A stretch of DNA of 38,608 nucleotides. Source: Porphyromonas macacae DSM 20710 = JCM 13914 (GTDB taxonomy: Bacteria > Bacteroidota > Bacteroidia > Bacteroidales > Porphyromonadaceae). The notes under the pieces were generated by a model that had not been told where the DNA came from, made no database searches, and worked only from the letters and a program-made list of their open reading frames with translations. The position numbers were made by a program, and so were the translations under genes. Below, piece by piece: positions 8,405 to 16,428 of this stretch; position 1 is the stretch's first letter; every line of letters begins with the position of its first letter. The DNA lies in assembly GCF_000379945.1 (NCBI RefSeq), contig NZ_KB904131.1:1-38608 (forward strand), given 5' to 3'.

Positions 8405-8707
8405 TTAAATCTGTTCCATCTCCGTAGAGAAAGACAGAACTCGCTCTCCAAATCGTTTGGATAAAACTTCTGCAAATTCCGGCTGTATCCGTTCGATATA
8501 TTCTCCCAAAATCTCTCGATTACGCATATAAAGATGCAGTGCATAACCGGCCATTTCAGGATCATGCTGTGTCGTTATACGAAACATGGCAAATTTCTCA
8601 AACAAGCCTTCAGCTTGAATCAGAGAAAGTAAATGTTTCTCATAAAAATCAATAAACTCTTGTTCCAAAGATTTTTCGATAAAGAAAGACGTATTGTATA
8701 AGATCAT
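8405..8707 (-). CDS. DUF4286 family protein
   Basis: This is a 100-residue cytoplasmic protein without a signal peptide. It fits the DUF4286 family of Bacteroidota: an N-terminal strand [10 protein letters not shown], a helix [13 protein letters not shown], and a segment ending [23 protein letters not shown]. The predicted ferredoxin-like alpha/beta pattern resembles small dimeric proteins, but no function is established. It precedes ruvC by 10 bp, a linkage I recall from other Bacteroidales. Its promoter region is shared back to back with tRNA-Ala. Confidence 0.85.
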   Translation of the reverse strand: MILYNTSFFIEKSLEQEFIDFYEKHLLSLIQAEGLFEKFAMFRITTQHDPEMAGYALHLYMRNREILGEYIERIQPEFAEVLSKRFGERVLSFSTEMEQI

Positions 8708-8731
8708 TGTAAATCCGTTAAATTCTCTTTA

Positions 8732-8739
8732 CAAAAATA
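8732..8739 (-). promoter_or_regulatory. Probable -7 box of DUF4286-ruvC
   Basis: On the minus strand TATTTTTG matches TAnnTTTG and would start transcription about 17 bases before the DUF4286 ATG. No convincing -33 element is seen at the normal distance. Confidence 0.4.
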
Positions 8740-8760
8740 GGCAACTTAATTTTCTTTTAT

Positions 8761-8768
8761 TACATTTG
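8761..8768 (+). promoter_or_regulatory. Probable -7 box of tRNA-Ala
   Basis: TACATTTG matches TAnnTTTG and would start transcription near 8775, about 12 bases before the tRNA. It lies 21 bp from the opposing -7 box of DUF4286-ruvC, so the two promoters overlap. Confidence 0.5.
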
Positions 8769-8786
8769 TACCGCAATTTGAAAATC

Positions 8787-8860
8787 GGGGTATTAGCTCA
8801 TCTGGCTAGAGCGCAACACTGGCAGTGTTGAGGTGAGCGGTTCGAGTCCGCTATACTCCA
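8787..8860 (+). tRNA. tRNA-Ala (anticodon GGC)
   Basis: The 74-nucleotide cloverleaf has acceptor arms GGGGTAT and ATACTCC, discriminator A, anticodon loop CTGGCAG giving GGC, and T loop GTTCGAGTC. The third acceptor pair is G-U (G3:U70), the classical identity element for alanyl-tRNA synthetase. CCA is not encoded. Confidence 0.96.
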
Positions 8861-8866
8861 CAGAAT

Positions 8867-8911
8867 AAAGGATGTAAAGAAGCAGATTAATGCTATTTAC
8901 ATCCTTTTTAT
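8867..8911 (+). terminator. Intrinsic terminator of tRNA-Ala
   Basis: AAAGGATGTAAA (8867-8878) pairs perfectly with TTTACATCCTTT (8896-8907) across a 17-base loop. The right arm ends in a T-rich run continuing as TTATTTTC. It begins six bases after the tRNA. Confidence 0.8.
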
Positions 8912-9034
8912 TTTCTTTTGAGGTTTGCCTTTTGTCGTTAAACCAATTATTAAACAAGCACTGCACAGCTTTATAGAGCACAAAAGGAGGTGTGTCAAAA
9001 CTCCATTCTCCCTAAATCAACTATCATTTGTAAA

Positions 9035-9256
9035 TATTGGTGTCCGGTAAAATTTAGGAAGTTAGAGATTTGGAACTAAAACCATTCATATTTCGCAAAA
9101 ACAACCTTCTAAAAGGACATTACGAAGAAAAAGGAGCTTGACAATGTTAGAAATGACAGTATGGAAAAATACAAGCCCTCTAATTCAAATTTTCTTGTAA
9201 TCTGCTATAGAACAGTAGTTTTTGAAGGTTCTTCGATTTTTTACCGGACAGCAATA
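9035..9256. mobile_element. 222-bp IS4-related MITE nested inside the first MITE
   Basis: The element starts TATTGGTGTCCGGTAAAA and ends TTTTACCGGACAGCAATA, an 18-bp terminal inverted repeat with one mismatch. It is flanked by a perfect 9-bp target duplication, ATTTGTAAA, at 9026-9034 and 9257-9265. The uninterrupted target is preserved in the other 170-bp MITE. The termini match the end of the IS4-family element at 38310. No meaningful open frame is present, so it depends on a transposase in trans. Confidence 0.9.
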
Positions 9257-9266
9257 ATTTGTAAAG

Positions 9267-9311
9267 AACAATCGCTATCAAAGAGCTAAAAACTCAATGA
9301 TAGCGATTGTT
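9267..9311 (+). terminator. Terminator-like hairpin carried by MITE copy 1
   Basis: AACAATCGCTATCA (9267-9280) pairs perfectly with TGATAGCGATTGTT (9298-9311) and is followed on the plus strand by TTATTTGATT. The structure is identical to that in the copy at 37116-37285. Confidence 0.6.
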
Positions 9312-9415
9312 TTATTTGATTAGAAAGGGTGGTAGATATCAATATGAAAGGAAACTTCTCCCAATTCCATGTTTTGACACAGCCCCTTTTATAACCATAT
9401 AACTATATCCTCAAA

Positions 9416-11155
9416 TTACTCCACGGTAATATCATCTATATAAAGATCGTAATCGGCAGACTTTCCAAATTTAATGGCAAACATATTACCTGATTCGGAG
9501 AACTGCGAAAGCGCACTAATATCCAAAGATACCTTTACCCACTTTCCTTTTGTATCGATTTCACCATTATAATCATTCTTGTCTGCAACTACAAGAATAA
9601 CATCCTCGCCGGAATTAGCACCTAAATTATAACTTTTATATTTTTTATTACCATCTTCATAAACACACAACGACAACGACTTGCCGGCAGTCCCCTTTAT
9701 GTAAAAGATAACTTTACTTTTACCTTTCATCGAATTTCCGGTTGCCGGTACAACAGCTGTAAATAAAAAAGAATTATTTGTATCCGTTCCTTTCAGGTGA
9801 AGTGCTTTGGAACCCTCTCTACCTCCATCAGAAGCCATACTTCCAAGTTTATGCAAGCCAAAACTGTTCAACGATGATAAGAAAGCATTCCAGTCCTCAA
9901 AATCAGAACCGGAGAATAAAAGATTGCCAGTAGCAGGCTGTGCTGCATTTTGCTTGATGGAGACGTCAACTGTCTTCGTTCCGGCTTTGACCACAGCCGT
10001 AGCAGAGTATTCAACTGCCGTCGTATTCGCAGCTTTTGCCTTTACAACAAAAGAACCGTTTCCACTGCCATTCATCGGAGAAATCTCGAATTTATCAGCA
10101 TCAGTACCTTTCAGTTCGATTGCCCAATCTTTTTTAGTCGTTACTTTTGCCGTTTTAGCACCGGTATCACCGTTATCGGTTGCTGCAAAAATCAACTCTG
10201 TTTGATCTAAAGTCAGATCTTCGTCCGCATCCGGGTTCAAAGTATATTTACCGCCGTCTACATCTGCCCAATCCGTTATCGTATTGCCTTCAAAGTTTAT
10301 CCACTTCAGATCACCGCTTTTAAGCAGTTGCAGCTGATAAGTATAGCGCTTTCCCTCAACCAGTTCTTTTGCAGGAATAGCCCAAGTGTAGGTTTTACTG
10401 AAAGCTTTGATTTGCACTTTTACATTCGCTGTATTCTCCGTAGGGATAACACAGGCATAAAACCGACCGTCTTTATCCTTCGACATGGCAATAGACTTCT
10501 TTTGTCCTTTCTCTATCAATCGTCCGTCTGCCAATTGCAATTTTGCTTTCGTATTCAAACCAAGCAGGGATATTTCCGTCGGTTCTACGGCTTTACCTGC
10601 CTCATCGGTCAAAATTAAACGCACTTGAGACAATACATGATGAAAACCCATGACTAAATCCGATGCAGGACTATTCTTGGAAACATTTTTCAAAGAATTG
10701 GTATAGAGAATATCCAAGGTCGGTTTTGCAGCGATATCCACATCGATCTTATAATTTTCCACCTTCTGATTCTGCGGATAGAACGAAACAAAATCGACGC
10801 CTGAACCATCGGATGGCATATACATCTTATCGCCATCGGAAACCGGATTAAAAATTCCTTTTTCGCCATCCATCTGTGTACTGTACACTTTGTTGGCGTA
10901 TAAAATTTCCTCCGGTTGGGCTATACCTAACACAGCACCGCTTTTAAGCATATAAACGCCTATGTTATCGCCTTTCTCCCAAACATTATCATGTGCACGA
11001 AGGGCAGCCGGCACAATATTGGTTTTGAAAGAAACCACGGACCGGCCAATCATTTGATCCTTATCGTGCTGACTCAGCGGGCAATCTTTTTGTTGACAAG
11101 AAGCTAAAGCCAATATACTCATCAACGATATGCCAATCATTTTTTTCATTTTCAT
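9416..11155 (-). CDS. Fimbrillin-type lipoprotein with BACON-like and C-terminal ligand-binding-like domains
   Basis: This is a 579-residue surface lipoprotein. It starts with a lipoprotein signal ending LALASC (lipid-bearing C20). Residues of about 30-290 match the fimbrillin (Mfa-like) family, with the landmarks NVWEKGDNIGVYML, YANKVYST and VDFVSFYPQ. A BACON-like Ig-fold follows at about 310-405 (strands around KVTTKKDWAIEL and TVDVSIKQ). The C-terminal 165 residues form a beta-rich region of carbohydrate-binding-module appearance (SFLFTAVVP, KVIFYIKGTAG, ending YDLYIDDITVE). It is the last gene of the six-gene operon, 60 bp after the previous one. It is probably an accessory or structural surface protein; the ligand is unknown. 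Confidence 0.8.
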   Translation of the reverse strand: MKMKKMIGISLMSILALASCQQKDCPLSQHDKDQMIGRSVVSFKTNIVPAALRAHDNVWEKGDNIGVYMLKSGAVLGIAQPEEILYANKVYSTQMDGEKGIFNPVSDGDKMYMPSDGSGVDFVSFYPQNQKVENYKIDVDIAAKPTLDILYTNSLKNVSKNSPASDLVMGFHHVLSQVRLILTDEAGKAVEPTEISLLGLNTKAKLQLADGRLIEKGQKKSIAMSKDKDGRFYACVIPTENTANVKVQIKAFSKTYTWAIPAKELVEGKRYTYQLQLLKSGDLKWINFEGNTITDWADVDGGKYTLNPDADEDLTLDQTELIFAATDNGDTGAKTAKVTTKKDWAIELKGTDADKFEISPMNGSGNGSFVVKAKAANTTAVEYSATAVVKAGTKTVDVSIKQNAAQPATGNLLFSGSDFEDWNAFLSSLNSFGLHKLGSMASDGGREGSKALHLKGTDTNNSFLFTAVVPATGNSMKGKSKVIFYIKGTAGKSLSLCVYEDGNKKYKSYNLGANSGEDVILVVADKNDYNGEIDTKGKWVKVSLDISALSQFSESGNMFAIKFGKSADYDLYIDDITVE

Positions 11156-11215
11156 AATTATACAACTTTAATATTATTTGATTTTTCTTCTTATATCTAA
11201 GCTTTATAAAAAGCT

Positions 11216-12040
11216 CTACTCTTTTACAGTTATCTTGAAAGATTGCTTTTTTCGGCTCTCAAAAGAAATTGTTTTATCGTTTTTCCATGTATATTTTTTC
11301 CCATTATACATAAAAACGATCTGAAACTCTCCTGCCGTAACGGATTGGGGGGCAAGAATAAAATCAACCGTTTCACCGGTTTTACCGGCCGAAATATTTT
11401 GAACTTCTCCTGACGACGTTACCGTACCATCAGCTAAATTGAGAGTCGCTTCGGTTTTCAATCCTTTGAGCATCAGACCGGAAACAACAATATTCTGTCC
11501 GTGTTCACTCACAAACCTGATATTCAAAAGAGACAGAACATGCTCAAACTTCAGCACCAAATCTTCCGCCAGAGTCAAATCCGTAACTCCGGAAAGATTT
11601 TTCGAATACAAAAGATCTATGTCTTTAAAGTTTTGATCCGCCACATCCACAGTCAAAGAAGTAACAGCTTCTTGATGATAGGGATAATAAGCCACAAATT
11701 TCACAGAGGAAGCATCTTGAGGTATTTTAAGGCAACCCTCCGGAGCTGCAGCCTGAAATACGGTTTTCGGCCCTTTATCGGCACCGATATACTTATAGTT
11801 CTTATACAGGGTGGAAGTCAAATCCATGCTTTCAGGAATCATGTAAACACCGATAGCATCTTTGGCATCCCATTCATTACCGGTAACACGTAGTTCGGAC
11901 TCTCCGAACCTCAACGCAGAAAATATAACAGCCCTGTCACGATGATTTACAGGCTCCTGTTCCTCCCCGGAAGAGCAGGAAGAAAGGATTAACACTATTC
12001 CCACGACAGCAAGTAAAGCTCTAAACAATACTTTATTCAT
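11216..12040 (-). CDS. Fimbrillin-type lipoprotein
   Basis: This is a 274-residue lipoprotein with lipobox LILSSC (C22) and a single fimbrillin/Mfa-like domain. Landmarks are NEWDAKDAIGVYMI, a YKNYKYIGADKGPKTVF segment, SVKFVAYYPY and DLVLKFEHVLSLLNI. These align with the N-terminal domains of the two flanking operon members, so three fimbrillin-like units are encoded in a row. Fimbrillin proteins polymerise into, or decorate, type V fimbriae in Bacteroidales, but many family members are stand-alone surface lipoproteins. No usher or anchor gene is visible here. It starts 28 bp after the nuclease gene. Confidence 0.82.
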   Translation of the reverse strand: MNKVLFRALLAVVGIVLILSSCSSGEEQEPVNHRDRAVIFSALRFGESELRVTGNEWDAKDAIGVYMIPESMDLTSTLYKNYKYIGADKGPKTVFQAAAPEGCLKIPQDASSVKFVAYYPYHQEAVTSLTVDVADQNFKDIDLLYSKNLSGVTDLTLAEDLVLKFEHVLSLLNIRFVSEHGQNIVVSGLMLKGLKTEATLNLADGTVTSSGEVQNISAGKTGETVDFILAPQSVTAGEFQIVFMYNGKKYTWKNDKTISFESRKKQSFKITVKE

Positions 12041-12068
12041 AGTAAAAATTCAATTAACGGTTAAGAGA

Positions 12069-14453
12069 TCATATGCCGGGCCATCGACTGAGATTATTCT
12101 CCGGCTTTTGTGCTTCCACCTCATTCTCTATATCGTCCGGGAATCTATGGAAAAAGTCCAATCCGGTCAATGTTTCCAAACTGTCGATAGAGATAGCCAG
12201 CGAAGCAAGCGAAGTGTTGTTCGGGTAAGCCTTGTGTTCCGTCCAGAAAGCGATACCATGATACTCTCCGTTATTTTTCTTTACCACCAAAGCCATCCAA
12301 TAATATTTCGGCACAGGCATAATACCTTTGATCTTCTCTTCTTTTATCTGGCCTTCACGGATTGTACCGCCTTTGGCTACATAAATGACCTCACGGAAGT
12401 TATTATCTCTTCCCCACGCTTGTACCCTGGCTTCCAATCTTTGCCATATACCGCCATTGTGATCCTGTAGCTGCGGACTCATATTCGTGTAGTAAAAAGT
12501 TTGCTCATTAGCCTGCCTGCTATAGACCCTGTCTTCAGAGGCAACCATGTGTCCACGCGAATATCCGGAACCCGAGAACCATGTTTCCGTACTATATTCA
12601 GCCGGAATTTCAGGGTCCCAACTCCAGGCATTGGTTCTTTTTGTGTGTTTCTGTGAGTTCCTCGAATCGAAAGTAAAAGCCACCCAGCGCGGATGACGAA
12701 GATTCACATCGTATTCAAACGAGAAATTAGGATGTCCGTCAGCATAGTGAGTTACGAAATAATTATGGTTTCCTCCCGAAAATTTCGGCAATTCCATCAG
12801 TTTAGGATCTCCCTTGATAATCTCTCCGTCATAATCATCCGAAGGATCCGGATTCGTGCCTTCAAAAACGATATGAGATCGCTTAGAAGGCCTTAGATTT
12901 CTATAAGTAACGTTATCCTTTGAAGACCAGGAAACGGTTACGACCCCGATAATATATCCTTCTCCCTTCGGTGTGTTCTCATTTTTAAAAGCAGCCGTCT
13001 TGTAGGTTTCCATAGAAACAGACTTCCCTTCTTTGTTCTTAAGGAGGTTGCGATAAACGGCACTGTTTCCGGAGTAAAACGGTTTTCCGGGCTCTACAAA
13101 TTGCAAATTCTCCACACGTACATAACTGAGGTCATAGTTTCCACCAAGCAGGTCATCTACAGATATAACAATCGGTTGGAGTTCGTATCCCGATTCCAAT
13201 CGCATTATCGATGCAGGAACCTGAAGTTGCAATGTACCGTAGTAATTCGTAAGTGTAAGTCCTTTGACTTTTACGGTTATACGTGTTCCCGGTTTGAGTA
13301 TGCTCCCTTTATCATCCTTCGGAGTAGTAATTACAATCGCCTTCTTTTCGGCATCGACCACATGGTAATAATTTTCAAAAGGGAACTGCCCTTCCTCCGT
13401 ATTATTGACCACAACGGCCTGTATGGTATAATCCTTTTCGATTACCATCTGACCCTTGTCTTTTTTCAAAGAAGCTCCCAAAGCAATGATTTGAGACAAA
13501 GGCGTGATTTCCTCTTCCGGATCCGGTGCTACGATAATATCGTTCTCTGCACCTTTTATCCAATCTTCGATTGTAGCTTCACCAAATTCTTCGACAGGCT
13601 TCTCCGTATTTTCAGTATCTAACTGCAAAGTAAAAGTAATCCGTTTGCCGGCTTCCACCGATTTGAAATTTTCGGGCCAGAAAGTATAAGTTTTTCCTTG
13701 ATAATGAATTTGCAGTCTGGCTTCCGTTAAAGAAGAACCGGGAATAAGACGGGCTATATGAAAATCTCCCTGCTCTTTTAATGCTCTTGTTACATCATAC
13801 CGTTCATGATCGGAAAAAGAACCTTCGGACAAATCGAAGAGAGCTTTGGAAGCGACTTTCAGAAGATCGATTCGGGCATTTCGGATTATTTTCTCGTTTT
13901 TATCTATCAGTTTAATACGCATCGTGTTCAACTGATGAGAAAAAACAAGTTTCAAATCTCCCGGCACCGTCTGATTAGAAACTTTCTTCAAATTATAGCT
14001 ATACAGCAAGTCCATCATCGGTTGAACTTGCAAATCCGTAATAACCTGATGACCTTGAACAACTGCATCCTGCGGATAAAATGAAATAAAATCCACCGGA
14101 GTTCCGTCTTCCGGGAAAAACATTGCCTGTTCTTCGGAAGCAGGCACGAACGAACCCTGAGCTTCTGTAGACTCTGTTTTATATACCCTGTTGGCATATA
14201 GCAACTCATCGGCATTAGCCTGAGCCAGCTTGACACCGGTACGCAACATATATATGCCGATCCGGTCATTGCGCTCCCAGCGATTACCCTGTACCCGCGG
14301 GTTGACTCCATCCTTCAGGTTAGACTCGAAGCGGATATGTTTGTTGGTCCATTCGCTGTCAGGAATATTATTTTTCTCCGAACATGAAAACAATCCTAAA
14401 CCTGTGGAGAAAAACAATAAACTGAAAATGCGATAATAAAATCTTCTATTCAT
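12069..14453 (-). CDS. Fimbrillin-DUF5689-DNA/RNA non-specific endonuclease fusion lipoprotein
   Basis: This 794-residue exported protein has three modules. A lipoprotein signal ends LGLFSC (C24). A fimbrillin-like domain follows at about 30-275 (RWERNDRIGIYML, LLYANRVYKT, VDFISFYPQ). A DUF5689 (OB-fold-like) domain spans about 315-530 and ends in TYRNLRPSKR. A DNA/RNA non-specific endonuclease domain of the NucA/Serratia type occupies about 539-794. The nuclease has the active-site RGH with H635 as probable general base, TNMSPQ, and N666 in HNGGIWQRLE at the place of the magnesium-binding asparagine. It probably cleaves nucleic acid at the cell surface. The gene lies 6 bp after its upstream neighbour, whose DUF5689 domain resembles this one closely. 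Confidence 0.85.
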   Translation of the reverse strand: MNRRFYYRIFSLLFFSTGLGLFSCSEKNNIPDSEWTNKHIRFESNLKDGVNPRVQGNRWERNDRIGIYMLRTGVKLAQANADELLYANRVYKTESTEAQGSFVPASEEQAMFFPEDGTPVDFISFYPQDAVVQGHQVITDLQVQPMMDLLYSYNLKKVSNQTVPGDLKLVFSHQLNTMRIKLIDKNEKIIRNARIDLLKVASKALFDLSEGSFSDHERYDVTRALKEQGDFHIARLIPGSSLTEARLQIHYQGKTYTFWPENFKSVEAGKRITFTLQLDTENTEKPVEEFGEATIEDWIKGAENDIIVAPDPEEEITPLSQIIALGASLKKDKGQMVIEKDYTIQAVVVNNTEEGQFPFENYYHVVDAEKKAIVITTPKDDKGSILKPGTRITVKVKGLTLTNYYGTLQLQVPASIMRLESGYELQPIVISVDDLLGGNYDLSYVRVENLQFVEPGKPFYSGNSAVYRNLLKNKEGKSVSMETYKTAAFKNENTPKGEGYIIGVVTVSWSSKDNVTYRNLRPSKRSHIVFEGTNPDPSDDYDGEIIKGDPKLMELPKFSGGNHNYFVTHYADGHPNFSFEYDVNLRHPRWVAFTFDSRNSQKHTKRTNAWSWDPEIPAEYSTETWFSGSGYSRGHMVASEDRVYSRQANEQTFYYTNMSPQLQDHNGGIWQRLEARVQAWGRDNNFREVIYVAKGGTIREGQIKEEKIKGIMPVPKYYWMALVVKKNNGEYHGIAFWTEHKAYPNNTSLASLAISIDSLETLTGLDFFHRFPDDIENEVEAQKPENNLSRWPGI

Positions 14454-14459
14454 AATCGA

Positions 14460-15584
14460 TTAGTTTTCAAGTGCAATATCCGCACGTACGCTCGGTCTTA
14501 GATTTCTGTAAGTTTTCTGTCCGTCTTTAGACATACTCACCGTCACAACAGCAATAATACTCCCCCGGCCTTTAGGGGTAGAGTCTCCGCCAAAAACAGC
14601 AGTCTTCCATATTTCCATGTTCAGCCAATTGTTCTTTTCGTCGACTACCTTATGTCTTTTCGTCGAAAATGTTCCATCATACAATTTTCCTTCAGGATTC
14701 TCGATATGTACATCTTCCACCTTCACATAAGCAAGGTCGTATTTACCCGACATAATATCCGGTATCGTTACCGTTTTGGGTGTAATCGGATGATTAGGCT
14801 GTGCCACGACCTTGTCGTTTGTTACCTCAAGTTGTATGGTACCGGAGTAATTGGTGAGCTTGCATCCCTTAGCCTTGACCGTAAGTTTCGTTCCGAAAGC
14901 ATAAGCCTCTCCTCCCTTTGATACCGTTAGTACGATGGCGTTGCCTTCGGTATCCTGCACATGATGATAAGCCCGGAAGGGGAAGTTCTTGCCATTATAA
15001 TCGGTCGTAACCACAGCCCGGAAAGTAATTTCTTTATCCACTACCATAGTTCCCTTGTCGATACTCAAGGCCTTACCCATATTCAACAATTCGGGTATGC
15101 CTCCCGCCGGTTCAGGCTCGGGCTCAGGCTTCGGTTTTTCTTCATCATCCGGAGGTAAAACATCTCCACCGCCATTTTCCTCTCCTTTCTGATCGATGAC
15201 AAAGGAAACTGTACTGCTCAACGTTTTAATTTTGAGCACAGACAGCCGACCGGCTCCCGGATTTTTGCCAATGGAAACAGTAATCACATGAGAACCGTCA
15301 TGGCCCTTATCCGGAGAAACTTCAAACCATGAATCGCCTTTTTCCACATGCCAATTCCTGTTAGTATTCATCTTTATAGATATCGTACCGCCTTCTTTAT
15401 CGAATTTCAACGTTCCTCCATCCTGATAAGGAGATTCGATTTTCAGATATGGCATTTCAAACCGGTCATCATTATCCTTACAGCCGGTAAATCCCAAAAA
15501 GACTGTCAGCAGCGCTATTGAGGCAATTATGGAATTGCTTACGAACTTCAAATTATACATATTTTTTTCTGTTAATTTTTTCAC
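14460..15584 (-). CDS. BACON and DUF5689 domain lipoprotein
   Basis: This is a 374-residue lipoprotein (lipobox LGFTGC, C35). A BACON-type domain at about 45-135 has the family pattern GGTISIKMNTNRNWHVEKG, WFEVSPDKG and VSFVIDQKG. It is joined by an acidic, proline-rich linker (KPKPEPEPEPAGG, near 150-162) to a DUF5689 domain (about 165-374). The DUF5689 domain carries the landmarks DKGTMVVDKEITFRAVV, YHHVQDTEGNAIVL and TYRNLRPSVR. DUF5689 proteins in Bacteroidota are often encoded beside secreted nucleases and TonB receptors. A second in-frame ATG eight codons in would give a more usual signal length; the start is therefore uncertain. It is probably a surface nucleic-acid-binding accessory, by inference. 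Confidence 0.82.
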   Translation of the reverse strand: MKKLTEKNMYNLKFVSNSIIASIALLTVFLGFTGCKDNDDRFEMPYLKIESPYQDGGTLKFDKEGGTISIKMNTNRNWHVEKGDSWFEVSPDKGHDGSHVITVSIGKNPGAGRLSVLKIKTLSSTVSFVIDQKGEENGGGDVLPPDDEEKPKPEPEPEPAGGIPELLNMGKALSIDKGTMVVDKEITFRAVVTTDYNGKNFPFRAYHHVQDTEGNAIVLTVSKGGEAYAFGTKLTVKAKGCKLTNYSGTIQLEVTNDKVVAQPNHPITPKTVTIPDIMSGKYDLAYVKVEDVHIENPEGKLYDGTFSTKRHKVVDEKNNWLNMEIWKTAVFGGDSTPKGRGSIIAVVTVSMSKDGQKTYRNLRPSVRADIALEN

Positions 15585-15597
15585 TAATTGTCACATT

Positions 15598-16416
15598 CTA
15601 AAAACGAGGCTCATTCAGCTCAACATCTTTTTCATATACGATGTATAGCTGAGCCGTATTGCCAAAATAAGAAAGCAAGGCCGTTATGCTGCCGGAACCG
15701 CCCGGAAGTCTCTTACCGGCGAAACGGGCATAGCTGCTCGTTCTTACAATCACTGTTTTTCCGGCCTTGTCGATCAGAGTTCGGTTAATCGCCTTGTTTG
15801 CCTCTTTATTAGCCGCATCGGCATACGTTTGTCCGAGTTCGGATTTAACAAACTGCACTTCAGGAATGGTAACCAACGTATTGGCATATTTTTTATCCAG
15901 TTGGTCTATCGTCAATATACGGGGAGAAACCTTGCCCAATCCCATAAGTTTAAGTGTTTGCGGTATTTGAAACTCGGGAATAAACGCATTTTCATAACGC
16001 TCTTCTGCAGCCTTATAGCCTAAGTTGATTTGATTGCCGTATTGTCCGAGCACCAAACCCTTGCAATAAACAACCACCGTGCTTCCCTGAGGGTAAAGTC
16101 TTCCAAGATTAGATCCGGCCAGTTTTATTTCTATTCCGCCGGTTTCATCCTGGATACTCAAAGATTTATAGAAATTCCCTTCGATGTCATCTGTAGACAC
16201 TTTTCCCTTTATAATCACAGCATCCTTTATCACGGTACCGCCGGTTTTATACAGTTTCTTCAACTCCGTAATCGAGTGAGTACGCTTGATATCCGGTGAA
16301 TAATCGGGCATCGGCGGTTCATCGGGATTATTGTAATCACAAGAGGCAAAAGTAAAGACTGCACATAAAGCAATCAATATTGCATTCACACCTTTTTTTA
16401 TATTATTGATTTTCAT
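15598..16416 (-). CDS. DUF5689 domain lipoprotein
   Basis: This is a 272-residue lipoprotein with lipobox FTFASC (C26) and a DUF5689 domain over nearly all the mature chain. Landmarks include IIKGKVSTDDIEGNFYKSLS, a IQDETGGIEIKL strand pair, VVYCKGLVLGQYGNQINLG, and a C-terminal LLSYFGNTAQLYIVYEKDVE. The alternating strands fit an OB-like fold. It starts 12 bp after the TonB-dependent receptor and is probably its surface lipoprotein partner, comparable in position to a SusD-type protein, although it is not a SusD homologue. Confidence 0.82.
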   Translation of the reverse strand: MKINNIKKGVNAILIALCAVFTFASCDYNNPDEPPMPDYSPDIKRTHSITELKKLYKTGGTVIKDAVIIKGKVSTDDIEGNFYKSLSIQDETGGIEIKLAGSNLGRLYPQGSTVVVYCKGLVLGQYGNQINLGYKAAEERYENAFIPEFQIPQTLKLMGLGKVSPRILTIDQLDKKYANTLVTIPEVQFVKSELGQTYADAANKEANKAINRTLIDKAGKTVIVRTSSYARFAGKRLPGGSGSITALLSYFGNTAQLYIVYEKDVELNEPRF

Positions 16417-16428
16417 AACAGTACCGGA

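Larger units (their letters stand above)
8986..9386 (+). mobile_element. 170-bp IS1182-related MITE, copy 1, interrupted by another element
   Basis: The ends are GGAGGTGTGTCAAAAC on the left and GTTTTGACACAGCCCC on the right. They match the 170-bp element at 37116-37285 and the right terminus of the IS1182 element at the window start. Removing the 222-bp insertion (9035-9256) and one copy of its 9-bp target duplication leaves exactly 170 bp, nearly identical to the other copy. No protein is encoded. The left terminus has diverged at two positions, and no flanking duplication is visible (AAAA on the left, TTTT on the right). It carries a terminator-like hairpin at 9267-9311. Confidence 0.85.

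Noticed and set aside
8395-8565. A 57-residue N-terminal extension of RuvC
   Set aside because: It overlaps the DUF4286 coding frame, has no RuvC similarity, and the ATG at 8394 gives the normal enzyme start.
9416-12040. A complete type V fimbria operon
   Set aside because: Three fimbrillin-like domains are present, but no anchor/tip set or other assembly genes; the neighbours are nucleases and a TonB receptor.
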